This document shows, one piece after another, positions 19,900-29,486 of a DNA stretch of 64,000 nt (positions are counted from its first letter, which is position 1; each line of letters opens with the position of its first letter). Both the position numbers and the translations under genes were made by a program. The notes beneath the pieces were generated by a model. The model was not told the DNA's origin and ran no database searches. It was given only the letters and a program-made list of their open reading frames with translations. Source of the DNA: Verrucomicrobium sp. (lineage in GTDB: Bacteria > Verrucomicrobiota > Verrucomicrobiia > Methylacidiphilales > UBA1321); the NCBI GenBank assembly GCA_017849585.1, contig JAFIGT010000017.1, positions 62,001 through 126,000 on the forward strand. Reading direction: 5' to 3'.

Positions 19900-21543
19900 A
19901 TGACTGACTTTACTCCATGCAATGGCTCGGGCTGCAGCCATTTTGACAACGCACCGCTTCCCACCGCGCTGGAAGGCATCGCGCCGAATGCGTGCCGCAT
20001 CATTCGTGATCTCACCCTGCTTTTCGAAATCTCCCAGATCGTCGCCGGTAATCTCGAAGTGCGTGAAACGATCCAGCCCATTCTCAAGCAACTCTGCACG
20101 ATCATTGGCGCGCAGCGGGGAATGATCAACATCATCAACCGCGAGACCTCCGAACTGCCGATCGACGAATCTTTTGGTCTCACGCCCGAGGAGAAATCAC
20201 AGAGCCACTCCAAACTCGGCGAGGGTCTCATCGGCATGGTCGGCGAAACCGGCAAGCCCATCGTCGTCTCCAATATCAGCCAGAGCGAACATTTCCGCGA
20301 CCGGACTCCCACGCCGGCGGAATTCAACGAGAGCGACGTGTCCGTCGCCTTTTTCTGCGTGCCCATCCGCACCACGCAAGCCATTCACGGCACCCTTAGC
20401 ATCGAGCGCGTCATGCGTCGCGGGGAACCGACGGATGACGACTTGCGCCTGCTGACGCTCATCGCCTCGGTCATCGCCCAGGCCGTAAGCGTGCGCCAGT
20501 CCACGCAGGAACGCCTGCAGGTATTGCGCCGGGAAAACGAACGGCTGCAGGAGCAGATCAAAAATCAATTCAAGCCGATCAACATGATCGGCAGCTCGAG
20601 CGCCATGCGTTCGGTCTACCTCCACATCGAGCAAGTCTCGACGAGCGCCACGACCACCGTGCTCATCCGCGGCGAAAGCGGCGTGGGCAAGGAACTCGTC
20701 GCGAGCGCGATCCACAACGCGAGCAACCGCAAGAGCAAAGCCTTCGTGAAGGTGAATTGCGCAGCCTTGCCGGACTCGATCATCGAAAGCGAACTCTTCG
20801 GTCACGAAAAAGGCGCGTTCACCGGAGCCATCGCAATGCGCAAGGGCCGCTTCGAAATCGCCAACGGCGGCACCATCTTCCTCGACGAAATCGGAGACAT
20901 CTCACCGGCCACCCAGGTGAAACTCCTGCGCGTACTGCAGGAAAAGGAGTTCGAGCGCGTGGGCAGCCAGACGCCGATCCGTTGCGACGTGCGCGTGATC
21001 GCGGCAACAAGCCGCAACCTGGAGCAGCTCATCGAGGAGCAAAAGTTCCGCATGGATCTTTACTACCGGCTCAACGTTTTCCCGATCTATGTGCCGCCAC
21101 TGCGCGAACGGAAATCGGATATCCTCCAGCTCGCGGATCATTTCGTTGAGAAGAACAGCCTCGCTGCGGGCAAAAATATCCGGCGGATCTCCACCGCCGC
21201 AATCGATCTGCTAATGAGCTATCACTGGCCGGGCAACGTGCGGGAATTGGAGAACTGTATCGAGCGGGCCGTGCTGCTCTGCAACGACGACGCGATCCAC
21301 GCGCATCATCTCCCGCCCACGCTGCAAGCCGCCGAACCCGCTTCCATCCAATCCCGCAGCACGCTCGATAGCGCGCTGAATTCACTCGAACGCGAGATGC
21401 TGATCGATGCGCTCAAGGCGACGCAGGGTAACATGTCGCAAGCCGCGCGCATGCTCGGCATCACGGAGCGCATCATGGGTCTGCGCGTGAGGAAGCACGT
21501 GATCGAACCCGGTATCTTCCGCCAAGCCACCCCCGCCGCGTGA
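19900..21543 (+). CDS. nifA: NifA, sigma-54-dependent nif transcription activator
   Basis: Enhancer-binding ATPase that activates RpoN-dependent nif promoters. 547 residues: a GAF sensor domain (about 30-200), a short coiled linker, an AAA+ domain with Walker A GESGVGKE (258-265), the sigma-54 contact loop GAFTGA (305-310) and Walker B TIFLDEIGD (325-333), then a Fis-type helix-turn-helix at the C-terminus (about 505-540). The ending GITERIMGLRVRKH resembles NifA rather than other activators. There is no Cys-x4-Cys pair in the linker before the HTH, so it does not look like the oxygen-sensing NifA subclass. It lies 6.3 kb upstream of nifH and is oriented alike. Confidence 0.88.
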   Translation: MTDFTPCNGSGCSHFDNAPLPTALEGIAPNACRIIRDLTLLFEISQIVAGNLEVRETIQPILKQLCTIIGAQRGMINIINRETSELPIDESFGLTPEEKSQSHSKLGEGLIGMVGETGKPIVVSNISQSEHFRDRTPTPAEFNESDVSVAFFCVPIRTTQAIHGTLSIERVMRRGEPTDDDLRLLTLIASVIAQAVSVRQSTQERLQVLRRENERLQEQIKNQFKPINMIGSSSAMRSVYLHIEQVSTSATTTVLIRGESGVGKELVASAIHNASNRKSKAFVKVNCAALPDSIIESELFGHEKGAFTGAIAMRKGRFEIANGGTIFLDEIGDISPATQVKLLRVLQEKEFERVGSQTPIRCDVRVIAATSRNLEQLIEEQKFRMDLYYRLNVFPIYVPPLRERKSDILQLADHFVEKNSLAAGKNIRRISTAAIDLLMSYHWPGNVRELENCIERAVLLCNDDAIHAHHLPPTLQAAEPASIQSRSTLDSALNSLEREMLIDALKATQGNMSQAARMLGITERIMGLRVRKHVIEPGIFRQATPAA

Positions 21544-21544
21544 A

Positions 21545-21562
21545 CTTTGGGGGCGCTGCCCC
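21545..21562. repeat. Dispersed palindrome, family 2, just after nifA
   Basis: CTTTGGGGGCGCTGCCCC starts two bases after the nifA stop codon and also lies next to the stop of the convergent GH5 gene. It forms a GGGGGC/GCCCCC hairpin with loop GCT but has no T-tract. It is identical to the reverse complement of 12503-12520. Confidence 0.65.
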
Positions 21563-21567
21563 CATGA

Positions 21568-23154
21568 TCACCAAGTGGGACGCTGGTTTTTGGAGAACCA
21601 TCCGCGCAACATTTTCTCGTTGGCGGTGGGTTCCTTGGGGGGCGTTGTATGGGCGGGGTCCGCATCATGTTCGAAGCTCCAGCCATGCCACTCGCGGTAG
21701 GAGTGGAACGTCCAGTCCCAGCCATATTTCTCGAATACCTCGATGCAGTCATTCACCCATTGACCCGCGCCCGGGGCCCAGCGAATTGCGCCGAATTCGC
21801 CGACGAAAATCTGCACGCCGTAGGTTTTTTGGAACGCGATGACCGGCGCGAGATTGCGTTCGATCTGTTGCTTGTCCCACTTCACGCCGTCGATGATGCC
21901 GGGATAGGTCTCGATCTTCTGTTGCTTATCCCAGACACGATTGTGGGTGAACATGCCGGGATTGTACATATGCAGGCTGTAGATGACGCCCGGCACGGTG
22001 ACCGGTCGTATCGTGGCGAAGGTCTCCGGGATGTTCATGAGGTCGGTCTCGATGATGAGCGGTTTGTCGGGATCGATCTTGCGGATTTCCTCGCAAAGTT
22101 TTTGCACCAGATCGTTCCAGAGCAGCGAGCCTTCCTGCCACGTGTTTTGATTGGGTTCGTTGACGATGTCGTAGGCCCAGATGACCGGCTCGTTCTTGTA
22201 GCGCTTCGCCAGCATGCGCCAGACGGAGAGCAGTTTTTCCTGATTGGCGGGACTGACGAAGAGCCGCTTGGAGAGGGATTGCAGCGTGATCACCATGTAG
22301 AGCCGATTTTTGCGGCACAACGGGATGACTCGGTCGAGTTGCTCGAGTTCGTGCTGCAAAATCGCATCGTAATGTTTCGTCTCCAACCCTTCGCGGTAGA
22401 TGCTCTCACCGATTTGCCAGCGCACCACGTTGACGTTCCATTCCTCCGCGAGCACGCGCAAGTCTTCCTCGGAAACTGCGCTGCGGATTTCCACCCCGCG
22501 CAAGCCGGAGAGTTTGTGCCCTTTGTAGACAGGACCGGTGGGCGGCACCTTGGGCGGCTCAGGCGTGACATTGAGCACCTTCACCTGCACATCCTTGAAC
22601 CAGACTTTGCCGGAGACCTGTTCCAGCCCGAGCATGAAATTAATCGCGGTGGCGTTGCGGGAAATGGAGGTGGCAAAGCCGAGTTTCATCCAGCCGAAAT
22701 CACCATCGGGCGTGGTGGCCTGCGCGTAGGTGTTGTCCTCGACATTGGCCATCGCGGCACTGGGATCGCCGAAAGCGGATTTCACCAGGAAGCGGCACTT
22801 CACGCCATTCCACGGCTGCAGTTTTTTCGAGAGACCCTCGGCCTTCGCCATCACGGTGATATAAACGTCGGCTCCGCGCAGATTTTCAACCGGGAGGTTG
22901 AGCGTCACCGCATGATCGCCCGGTAACTGGGCGGGCGTCTGCTCCACAAACAGGCCGTCCTTGGTGATCTTCGCTCCGCCCTTGGGATCTTTCCAGCGGG
23001 CGAGGAATTCCTTTTCGTCCGTGAACGACTCGCGATAAACGATGTCGCCTTTTTTCACCGGAGCCGGGGCGGCGTCCGCGGCCCGGACCACGCCAAGACA
23101 GGAAAGGAGCGCGAGGAGGCTCCACGTCACGATGGAATGTGTTGTTATGTTCAT
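21568..23154 (-). CDS. Exported glycoside hydrolase family 5-like (cellulase family) protein
   Basis: 528 residues with a signal peptide (1-26). Residues about 35-195 form a beta-sandwich-like, carbohydrate-binding-type domain, followed by a TIM-barrel glycosidase. Catalytic residues are visible: the acid/base Glu in DIVNEPNQ and the nucleophile Glu in FVGEFGAI, with the conserved HMYNPG before it. The fold matches the GH5/cellulase superfamily; endoglucanase, mannanase or another activity cannot be decided. The GntR-type regulator gene lies just upstream on the same strand and may control it. Confidence 0.87.
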   Translation of the reverse strand: MNITTHSIVTWSLLALLSCLGVVRAADAAPAPVKKGDIVYRESFTDEKEFLARWKDPKGGAKITKDGLFVEQTPAQLPGDHAVTLNLPVENLRGADVYITVMAKAEGLSKKLQPWNGVKCRFLVKSAFGDPSAAMANVEDNTYAQATTPDGDFGWMKLGFATSISRNATAINFMLGLEQVSGKVWFKDVQVKVLNVTPEPPKVPPTGPVYKGHKLSGLRGVEIRSAVSEEDLRVLAEEWNVNVVRWQIGESIYREGLETKHYDAILQHELEQLDRVIPLCRKNRLYMVITLQSLSKRLFVSPANQEKLLSVWRMLAKRYKNEPVIWAYDIVNEPNQNTWQEGSLLWNDLVQKLCEEIRKIDPDKPLIIETDLMNIPETFATIRPVTVPGVIYSLHMYNPGMFTHNRVWDKQQKIETYPGIIDGVKWDKQQIERNLAPVIAFQKTYGVQIFVGEFGAIRWAPGAGQWVNDCIEVFEKYGWDWTFHSYREWHGWSFEHDADPAHTTPPKEPTANEKMLRGWFSKNQRPTW

Positions 23155-23218
23155 ATAAAATTCCGGAACTGTTTCAGTTGGGGTGGTTGAGGGGGTGGAT
23201 TGGAGTCGGTGATGAAAG

Positions 23219-24322
23219 CTAAGCGCTTTGGCGAACGATCAAATGACCGCGCAATTGGGTTTCCTGCGCATCGGGGGATTGGCCGTTTAGTATTTGGTTG
23301 AGCTGGAGGAAAGCTTGTCGACCCATTTCCGTGTACGGAATGTGATAGGTGGTCAGTGGCAAGGTGTCGTGCGCGTGCTGCTGATAGTCATCAATGCCCA
23401 CGACTTTCAAATCTTCCGGCACGCGACGACCCAGTTCGCGCGCGGCGCGGATCACGCCCCACGCCATGAAATCGGTGGTGGCCACCACGGCCTCCACATC
23501 GGGATATTTCTCAAGAAAGACCCGCGCCACGGCAGCGTTTTCGCGCAGCGGATCGGTAAAGTCGGGATGCATGCTCGGCTCGAGATGAGCGAAGCCTTCG
23601 CCAAGACCGGCCTCGTTCATCGCCTGACGATAACCGAGATAACGGTCGCGCAGATAGGAAGCCGAGGCGTAGTTGGTGACGAATCCAATCCGCGTCGCCT
23701 TTTGCTCGATGAGGTAACGCGTCATCGTATAGCCCGCATGCAGGCCGTCCGAAACGACCGAGGGCCGTTGCGCGCCGGGGAAATTCAACTCAACCAAAAC
23801 CACCGGAAAGGGACAGGCGAGAATCATCTGCCGGTAGTGCAATTCCATCTCGGGATCGGTCGCCACGGGATAGAGCACGGCACCCTTCACATCGAATTCG
23901 CCTAACCGCTCGATAATCTCCGCTTCTTTGCGCGCGTCGAGACCGGTGGTGAGCAAGATACTGCGGCGATCGCTCGCATGCGCGGCGCGCTGAAAACCTC
24001 GCGCGGTCTGCCAGATGCCCTCGTGCTCGTCGCTCGGGTAGATAAAGGCGCAAGCGTCGAGCTGCAGCGCGGCTTTTTCGGGGGCCGCTGTCGCTTCCCG
24101 GCGAATCACTCGCGTGCCGGTACGGCGGCGGCGTTCGACGAGATGATCGTGGGCTAGACGGGTCAGCGCCTTGCTGATGGTCGTACGATTGCAGTCAAAT
24201 TCCCGCGCCAAGGCCAATTCTGTCGGCATTTGCTCACCTATTGACCACGCCCCGCTGGCAATCCGCTCCTTCAGAGTAAAATAGAGTCCTTCCACCTTAT
24301 CTGAAGACTCTGCTCGGCTCAT
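23219..24322 (-). CDS. GntR-type winged-helix regulator with LacI-like sugar-sensing domain
   Basis: Cytoplasmic transcription regulator of the AraR-like architecture. 367 residues: an N-terminal winged helix (about 8-75, with PTELALAREFDCNRTTISKAL) and a C-terminal periplasmic-binding-protein-like domain (about 90-360) containing VVATTDFMAWGVIRAARELGRRVPEDLKVVGIDDY, here noted in part only. It sits 64 bases upstream of the GH5 gene in the same direction, so it probably regulates that gene in response to a sugar. AACTGTTTCAGTT at about 23167-23179 is a small inverted repeat that could be an operator. Confidence 0.88.
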   Translation of the reverse strand: MSRAESSDKVEGLYFTLKERIASGAWSIGEQMPTELALAREFDCNRTTISKALTRLAHDHLVERRRRTGTRVIRREATAAPEKAALQLDACAFIYPSDEHEGIWQTARGFQRAAHASDRRSILLTTGLDARKEAEIIERLGEFDVKGAVLYPVATDPEMELHYRQMILACPFPVVLVELNFPGAQRPSVVSDGLHAGYTMTRYLIEQKATRIGFVTNYASASYLRDRYLGYRQAMNEAGLGEGFAHLEPSMHPDFTDPLRENAAVARVFLEKYPDVEAVVATTDFMAWGVIRAARELGRRVPEDLKVVGIDDYQQHAHDTLPLTTYHIPYTEMGRQAFLQLNQILNGQSPDAQETQLRGHLIVRQSA

Positions 24323-24371
24323 TGGATGACTTTAAAACAGTTTAGCTCATCCTTTCAAGCTCTTTTGTTGC

Positions 24372-27300
24372 TTATTGGGCCATGGCGTAGCGATAACGCC
24401 GGACAAACAGCAGCATTACCGCGCCCATCAGCAGCAAGGTAACCGTCGTCGGCTCGGGAATGGATTCCGGTTCCTCGATCTCGAATGCCTGGTTGGAAGC
24501 AAGTTTCTGCTTTTCCTTTTCCTCCATCGCTTTCCACTGGCTGGAGCGTTCGACGACGATGTAGGCGGCATCGGTGGTGAGAATGCGCGTCTTCTTGCCA
24601 AGCCGCAGCGTCGCGGCGGATTGATGACCGCTCGCAGCAGGCTGAAAGTAGGCCCGTTCCTGCGCCGCCCATGTGCGCACGCCATCGGCGTAGCGGGAGT
24701 TTTCCGCGAGCAGATTCAACTCCATGGGTTCGCTTTCGAATACCTTCAGTGCGGGCCGGTAGACAAATGGTTGCGTGCCAGCTGCCACACCTTCGGGGAA
24801 AATCGCCGGGCCGCCATCTGACACCGCAAACCTGCCGCCCCATTTCCAGAGAGTGACCGCCTTTGCCGCCGGGTGGGCAACGGCTTCGCGGGTGACGAGA
24901 TCTTGCGCTTGGGGCACGCTGCCGATCTTTTGGAGGTAGATGACCCGGGCATCGGGAACGCGCCGGAGGAACGCGTTGAGATTCGCTTCGCGCAGCTTGG
25001 ATTGGTAGGAGTACGTTTCGTTGTCGCGGGTGACAATGACGAATTGCGGACGCTGCAGCGCGGAGAATTCGCTCTGTGCGTCGTCCGCCGCGAACAGCAA
25101 ACCGCGCTTCAACGCACGGTCTTGCAGGAAACCGCCGCGCATCGGCAGCAGCGATTTGTGCAGCGCCGCGTAGTCGAGTTTCTCGATGTCCGTGAGAGCC
25201 CGCTTGAAATCGCGAATCTCGAAATTCACCGAGGTGACTTTGATCTTCCGCGCTTCCGGCACGGCGCGCGCGGCTTCCGCGACGGCCTGCCGCAGTTGCT
25301 CCTCGGAGTAGGACGCGCCGCGTGAGCAATCGATGAGCAGGTGCAGATAGGGTTCGCGCACGAGGCGATTCGCGCCGTCGCCGCGCGGGATGATCACACT
25401 TTGCTCCGGCGTCCAACACGCTGCCACGGGACCGAGCGAGGAGAGTGCCGCAGGGCCGAGGTAGAGCGGACGGTCGCCCACTTTGCCCACGACACTCATT
25501 GCGGTGGGATAGGTGAGCTCGATCACGACACGCCGTTTTTGATTGGCTTCGAGCGGGAAGACGCGCAGTTCCAACTCAGTGGGACTTTTGTAGGTGAGGA
25601 TGCCGGGATCGCGGCGTTCGACGACGCTGATCTTTTCGTAGACCCAGAGCGCGGTTTTCTTCTCCACGATTTTTCCGGGGACGAGTTGGTCGCCAATATA
25701 GAGTCCGAAATCAGAAACGTAGACGCCCTCTGGGATCGTGATCGACGTGACAAATTCGGTCTGCCGCGTGGTGGGATTTTCCATCGTGAGCATGAGCTTC
25801 GTCGTGGCGATGGCATCCTGTGCCGTGGTCTCTTCTTTCAGATCCTGCAGCACGGCGTCATGGGGCGGAGCCGTGCGGCTCACCGGACCTTCCCAGCCCT
25901 GCGGCGAGCTGTTCATGGGATTCATCAACGAGCGACTCTCGTCCGCCGGGACACCGAAGAACGCGAGCTGCAGCGTATCGATCTTGCTGTCGGGCAGGAC
26001 GAGATTGTCGAACACGACGGAGTTATAGAGACTCGAGAGGAACGGGAGCCAGATGCCGCGCTTCATGTCGCGGAGGTGTTGGAGCGTATTCTCCAAGCGA
26101 TCCAGATTGCCGGGGAAAGTGATGTCCCGGCGATAGTCGGGACTATAATAGTAGGTCAACGCCTGCTGCAGCGCGTGCCGATCCTGCACCAGCCGCACGC
26201 CGTAGCCGACCGGTAGAATACAAGCCGCGATCGCTCCCATCACCGCCGGCTTCCACGCGCGGCCATCGCGAATCTCCTCGCGATAGCCATCCACCACGCG
26301 ATACCCGTGAATCAACCCCAACACAATCGGGACGAGGATCAGCGCCCCACCACCCGCCGCAATGAGCGCCAGCGGAGCCAGCGGCAGCCATGGCAGGAAG
26401 ACGAGAAAGAAATAGGCGGAGAACGGCAGCATCGCGCATTGCGCCAACCAGATCGTGCGGCTCCAGAAATGGGATCGAACAATAGGCAGTATGAGCAAAG
26501 CACCGTTGATGATCGCGAGCATGTAGACAATCGGTGCTTGGAAATTCACCGGAAAGGGAATGTTTAGATTAAGCCAGAGGCCACCCAGCGGTCCCGCCAG
26601 CGCGACCAAAACCATCAACACCCATTGCACTCCCGGCCCGCGCCCACGCACCAAATAATAGGCCAGCAGCGTCGTGCGAATCGTGACAAAACAAAGTCCC
26701 ACTGCTCCCGCTGTGAGTAGTGGCCAGGCCAACCATTCGATGAGGCGATACGGTATAGTGATGCTCAGTTTTCCCAAAAGCCATATCGCCGCTTGCATCA
26801 CCCATGGCGCCATAATGCAAAACACCACAAATACACTAACAGCGATCAGGGATGTCCTCATCGAACGCCGTGGATAAGAGGCCAGTAATACGAGTCCGTA
26901 AAAGGCCCCCGGCATGCTCAGGACAAATCCAGTAGAAATCAGTTCGCCGGTCGAAAGAATCCATCTCGGCGTATCCCTTGGAATTGCGTATTCGAGCAAG
27001 ACCACCCCCACCGCGGCCATTAAACACGAGACAAGGACCAGTCCCGCTGCCACCCAATTTCCAATCACTTGCCGTCGCACGTGCAGCCGAATCGCCAATG
27101 CTCCCACGGCAGCGGTCAGGACGGCCAGCCCCACCGCGAGACCTCCCGCGACCCACCGCTGGGTGGCATTCGTTTCGCCCGAGACGAGATAATACGCGTG
27201 AAAGAAACTTACGAAGAGCAGGACTGCCGGGACCACATGCGTCAGCCACAACCAGCCCGGCGCGCGCATGATATCGCCGATGAGCGGAGGATTTGCTTCC

Positions 27301-27392
27301 TCGACAACCGGGGGTGGAGTCAGCGGCGGTTTCTCCTGTGACTGGAGAGTTTCAACGACTGGCCGCACGTTCGATTCGCCCATCGGTTCCAT
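24372..27392 (-). CDS. Large multi-pass membrane protein with VIT domain and PEP-like C-terminal tail
   Basis: 1006 residues. The first 410 residues carry about ten to twelve hydrophobic segments; a soluble extracytoplasmic part follows, with a vault inter-alpha-trypsin (VIT)-like domain around residues 525-660 (TMENPTTRQTEFVTSITIPE, EKKTALWVYEKISVVERRDP). The C-terminus has SIPEPTTVTLLLMGAVMLLF then RRYR, a PEP-CTERM-like sorting tail. This arrangement matches the MSEP-CTERM type of exosortase-associated protein, an assignment from memory of the architecture. No exosortase gene is in the window. It is divergent from nifH, with a 474-base gap. Confidence 0.75.
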   Translation of the reverse strand: MEPMGESNVRPVVETLQSQEKPPLTPPPVVEEANPPLIGDIMRAPGWLWLTHVVPAVLLFVSFFHAYYLVSGETNATQRWVAGGLAVGLAVLTAAVGALAIRLHVRRQVIGNWVAAGLVLVSCLMAAVGVVLLEYAIPRDTPRWILSTGELISTGFVLSMPGAFYGLVLLASYPRRSMRTSLIAVSVFVVFCIMAPWVMQAAIWLLGKLSITIPYRLIEWLAWPLLTAGAVGLCFVTIRTTLLAYYLVRGRGPGVQWVLMVLVALAGPLGGLWLNLNIPFPVNFQAPIVYMLAIINGALLILPIVRSHFWSRTIWLAQCAMLPFSAYFFLVFLPWLPLAPLALIAAGGGALILVPIVLGLIHGYRVVDGYREEIRDGRAWKPAVMGAIAACILPVGYGVRLVQDRHALQQALTYYYSPDYRRDITFPGNLDRLENTLQHLRDMKRGIWLPFLSSLYNSVVFDNLVLPDSKIDTLQLAFFGVPADESRSLMNPMNSSPQGWEGPVSRTAPPHDAVLQDLKEETTAQDAIATTKLMLTMENPTTRQTEFVTSITIPEGVYVSDFGLYIGDQLVPGKIVEKKTALWVYEKISVVERRDPGILTYKSPTELELRVFPLEANQKRRVVIELTYPTAMSVVGKVGDRPLYLGPAALSSLGPVAACWTPEQSVIIPRGDGANRLVREPYLHLLIDCSRGASYSEEQLRQAVAEAARAVPEARKIKVTSVNFEIRDFKRALTDIEKLDYAALHKSLLPMRGGFLQDRALKRGLLFAADDAQSEFSALQRPQFVIVTRDNETYSYQSKLREANLNAFLRRVPDARVIYLQKIGSVPQAQDLVTREAVAHPAAKAVTLWKWGGRFAVSDGGPAIFPEGVAAGTQPFVYRPALKVFESEPMELNLLAENSRYADGVRTWAAQERAYFQPAASGHQSAATLRLGKKTRILTTDAAYIVVERSSQWKAMEEKEKQKLASNQAFEIEEPESIPEPTTVTLLLMGAVMLLFVRRYRYAMAQ

Positions 27393-27691
27393 GGTTCCCG
27401 CCCTTTCAGATCAATCCCACCAAGATGTGTGTACGGCACCTTTTGCCCATCCCAATCCGGGAAATGCGATGCCGAATGCGCTCCCTTCATAGCAGAAAAT
27501 GACGAAAAAGCCAATCTTGCCCAGTGGAAATTCCGGATTGTTTCCAAAGTACTGAATCACGCAATCCGTCGCCCTACATTTTGGTAGCTCGGTAGGATGA
27601 TTAGAAGTCCCTTTCTACATATCCGTAGTGAATAAGTCGGACTGATTTTCGGACTTTAGATTTATTTACGATTTTTTTCGAGATTTAACGG

Positions 27692-27710
27692 ACTTGTAAC
27701 AAGTCACTTG
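27692..27710. promoter_or_regulatory. Overlapping palindromes, candidate activator site for nifH
   Basis: ACTTGTAACAAGT (27692-27704) and CAAGTCACTTG (27700-27710) are perfect inverted repeats that overlap. Their centre is about 78 bases upstream of the predicted nifH start, where an enhancer-binding protein would act, but the form differs from TGT-N10-ACA. Confidence 0.4.
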
Positions 27711-27749
27711 CACGAGGTCTCGCGAAGTTGGCACGGCAAAAAAAAATCA

Positions 27750-27765
27750 TGGCACGTGCGCTGCA
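27750..27765 (+). promoter_or_regulatory. Sigma-54 (-24/-12) promoter of nifH
   Basis: TGGCACGTGCGCTGCA matches the RpoN consensus with an intact TGGCACG box, GG-N10-GC spacing (GG 27751-27752, GC 27763-27764) and one deviation (C for T) in the -12 box. The predicted start near 27776 gives a leader of about 90 bases. Confidence 0.85.
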
Positions 27766-27821
27766 AAGAGAAGAACCGTGCAAGACAAGAATTTAACAAC
27801 CGCCGCGGCCCCGATGCTTGA

Positions 27822-28694
<873 letters not shown>

Positions 28695-28750
28695 TTCGTC
28701 CGCTGCTTACACCCAACGAGAAAACTCAAAAGGAAGAAAGATTCAAGTTT

Positions 28751-29074
28751 ATGGTCATGATTCGAGCCGTCGTGCGTCCGGAAAAATCGCATGAGATTAT
28801 GGCAGCCCTGCTGGACGCCGGTTTTCCGGCCATCACCAAGTTCGACGTCTTCGGCCGCGGCAAGCAGCGCGGTCTGAAGGTCGGCGACATCACATACGAC
28901 GAATTGCCCAAGGACATGCTCCTGACGGTGGTGAAGGATGAGGATCAGGAAGCCGTGATCAATACGATCGTCAAGGCGGGCCGTACCGCGGGCAAGGGTG
29001 CCTTCGGCGACGGCAAGATCTTCGTCAGCAAAGTCGAAGACGTTTACACCATCAGCACCGGCACCAAGGAATAA
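28751..29074 (+). CDS. nifI1: NifI1, PII-like regulator of nitrogenase activity
   Basis: PII-superfamily protein that, together with NifI2, binds and inhibits the NifDK component when ammonium (low 2-oxoglutarate) is present. 107 residues; start MVMIRAVVRPEK, T-loop region FGRGKQRGLKVGDITYDELPK, and the PII C-terminal signature GKGAFGDGKIFVSKVEDV. The position between nifH and nifD is diagnostic of NifI1. An ATG two codons later (28757) is an alternative start. Followed by nifI2 after five bases. Confidence 0.93.
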   Translation: MVMIRAVVRPEKSHEIMAALLDAGFPAITKFDVFGRGKQRGLKVGDITYDELPKDMLLTVVKDEDQEAVINTIVKAGRTAGKGAFGDGKIFVSKVEDVYTISTGTKE

Positions 29075-29079
29075 TTCCT

Positions 29080-29460
29080 GTGAAAGAAATCACCGCCATC
29101 ATCCGGATGCAGCAGATCAACGCCACCAAGGCCGCTTGCGTGGCGGCGGGGATCAGCGGCTTCACGGTCAGAAAGGTGCTGGGTCGGGGTCTGGGAGCCG
29201 TGGATTTCCGCGTGCTCCAGGCGGCCACAACCGGGCAGGAAGAAGCGATCGCGCAACTCGGCCAGGGCCCGCGCCTGATCCCGAAACGCATGCTTACCTT
29301 CGTTGTCCCGGACAACCTGGTGGAGAAGTTGGTGCAGACCATCATCTCCATCAACAAGACCGGCAATCACGGCGACGGCAAAATCTTTGTCCAGGATGTG
29401 GGCGATGCCGTTCGCATTCGCACGGGAGAACGCGGGCTGGCAGCCCTCGACGAGAAATAA
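29080..29460 (+). CDS. nifI2: NifI2, PII-like regulator of nitrogenase activity
   Basis: Partner of NifI1 in post-translational switch-off of dinitrogenase. 126 residues, longer than GlnB because of an extended T-loop (about residues 38-65, GAVDFRVLQAATTGQEEAI), as is usual for NifI2. The PII C-terminal signature GNHGDGKIFVQDVGDAVRIRTGE is clear. It starts with GTG at 29080; AAGGA lies inside the end of nifI1, suggesting translational coupling. nifD follows after 26 bases. Confidence 0.93.
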   Translation: MKEITAIIRMQQINATKAACVAAGISGFTVRKVLGRGLGAVDFRVLQAATTGQEEAIAQLGQGPRLIPKRMLTFVVPDNLVEKLVQTIISINKTGNHGDGKIFVQDVGDAVRIRTGERGLAALDEK

Positions 29461-29486
29461 CTCTCATCCATCACGGAGGAACCACT

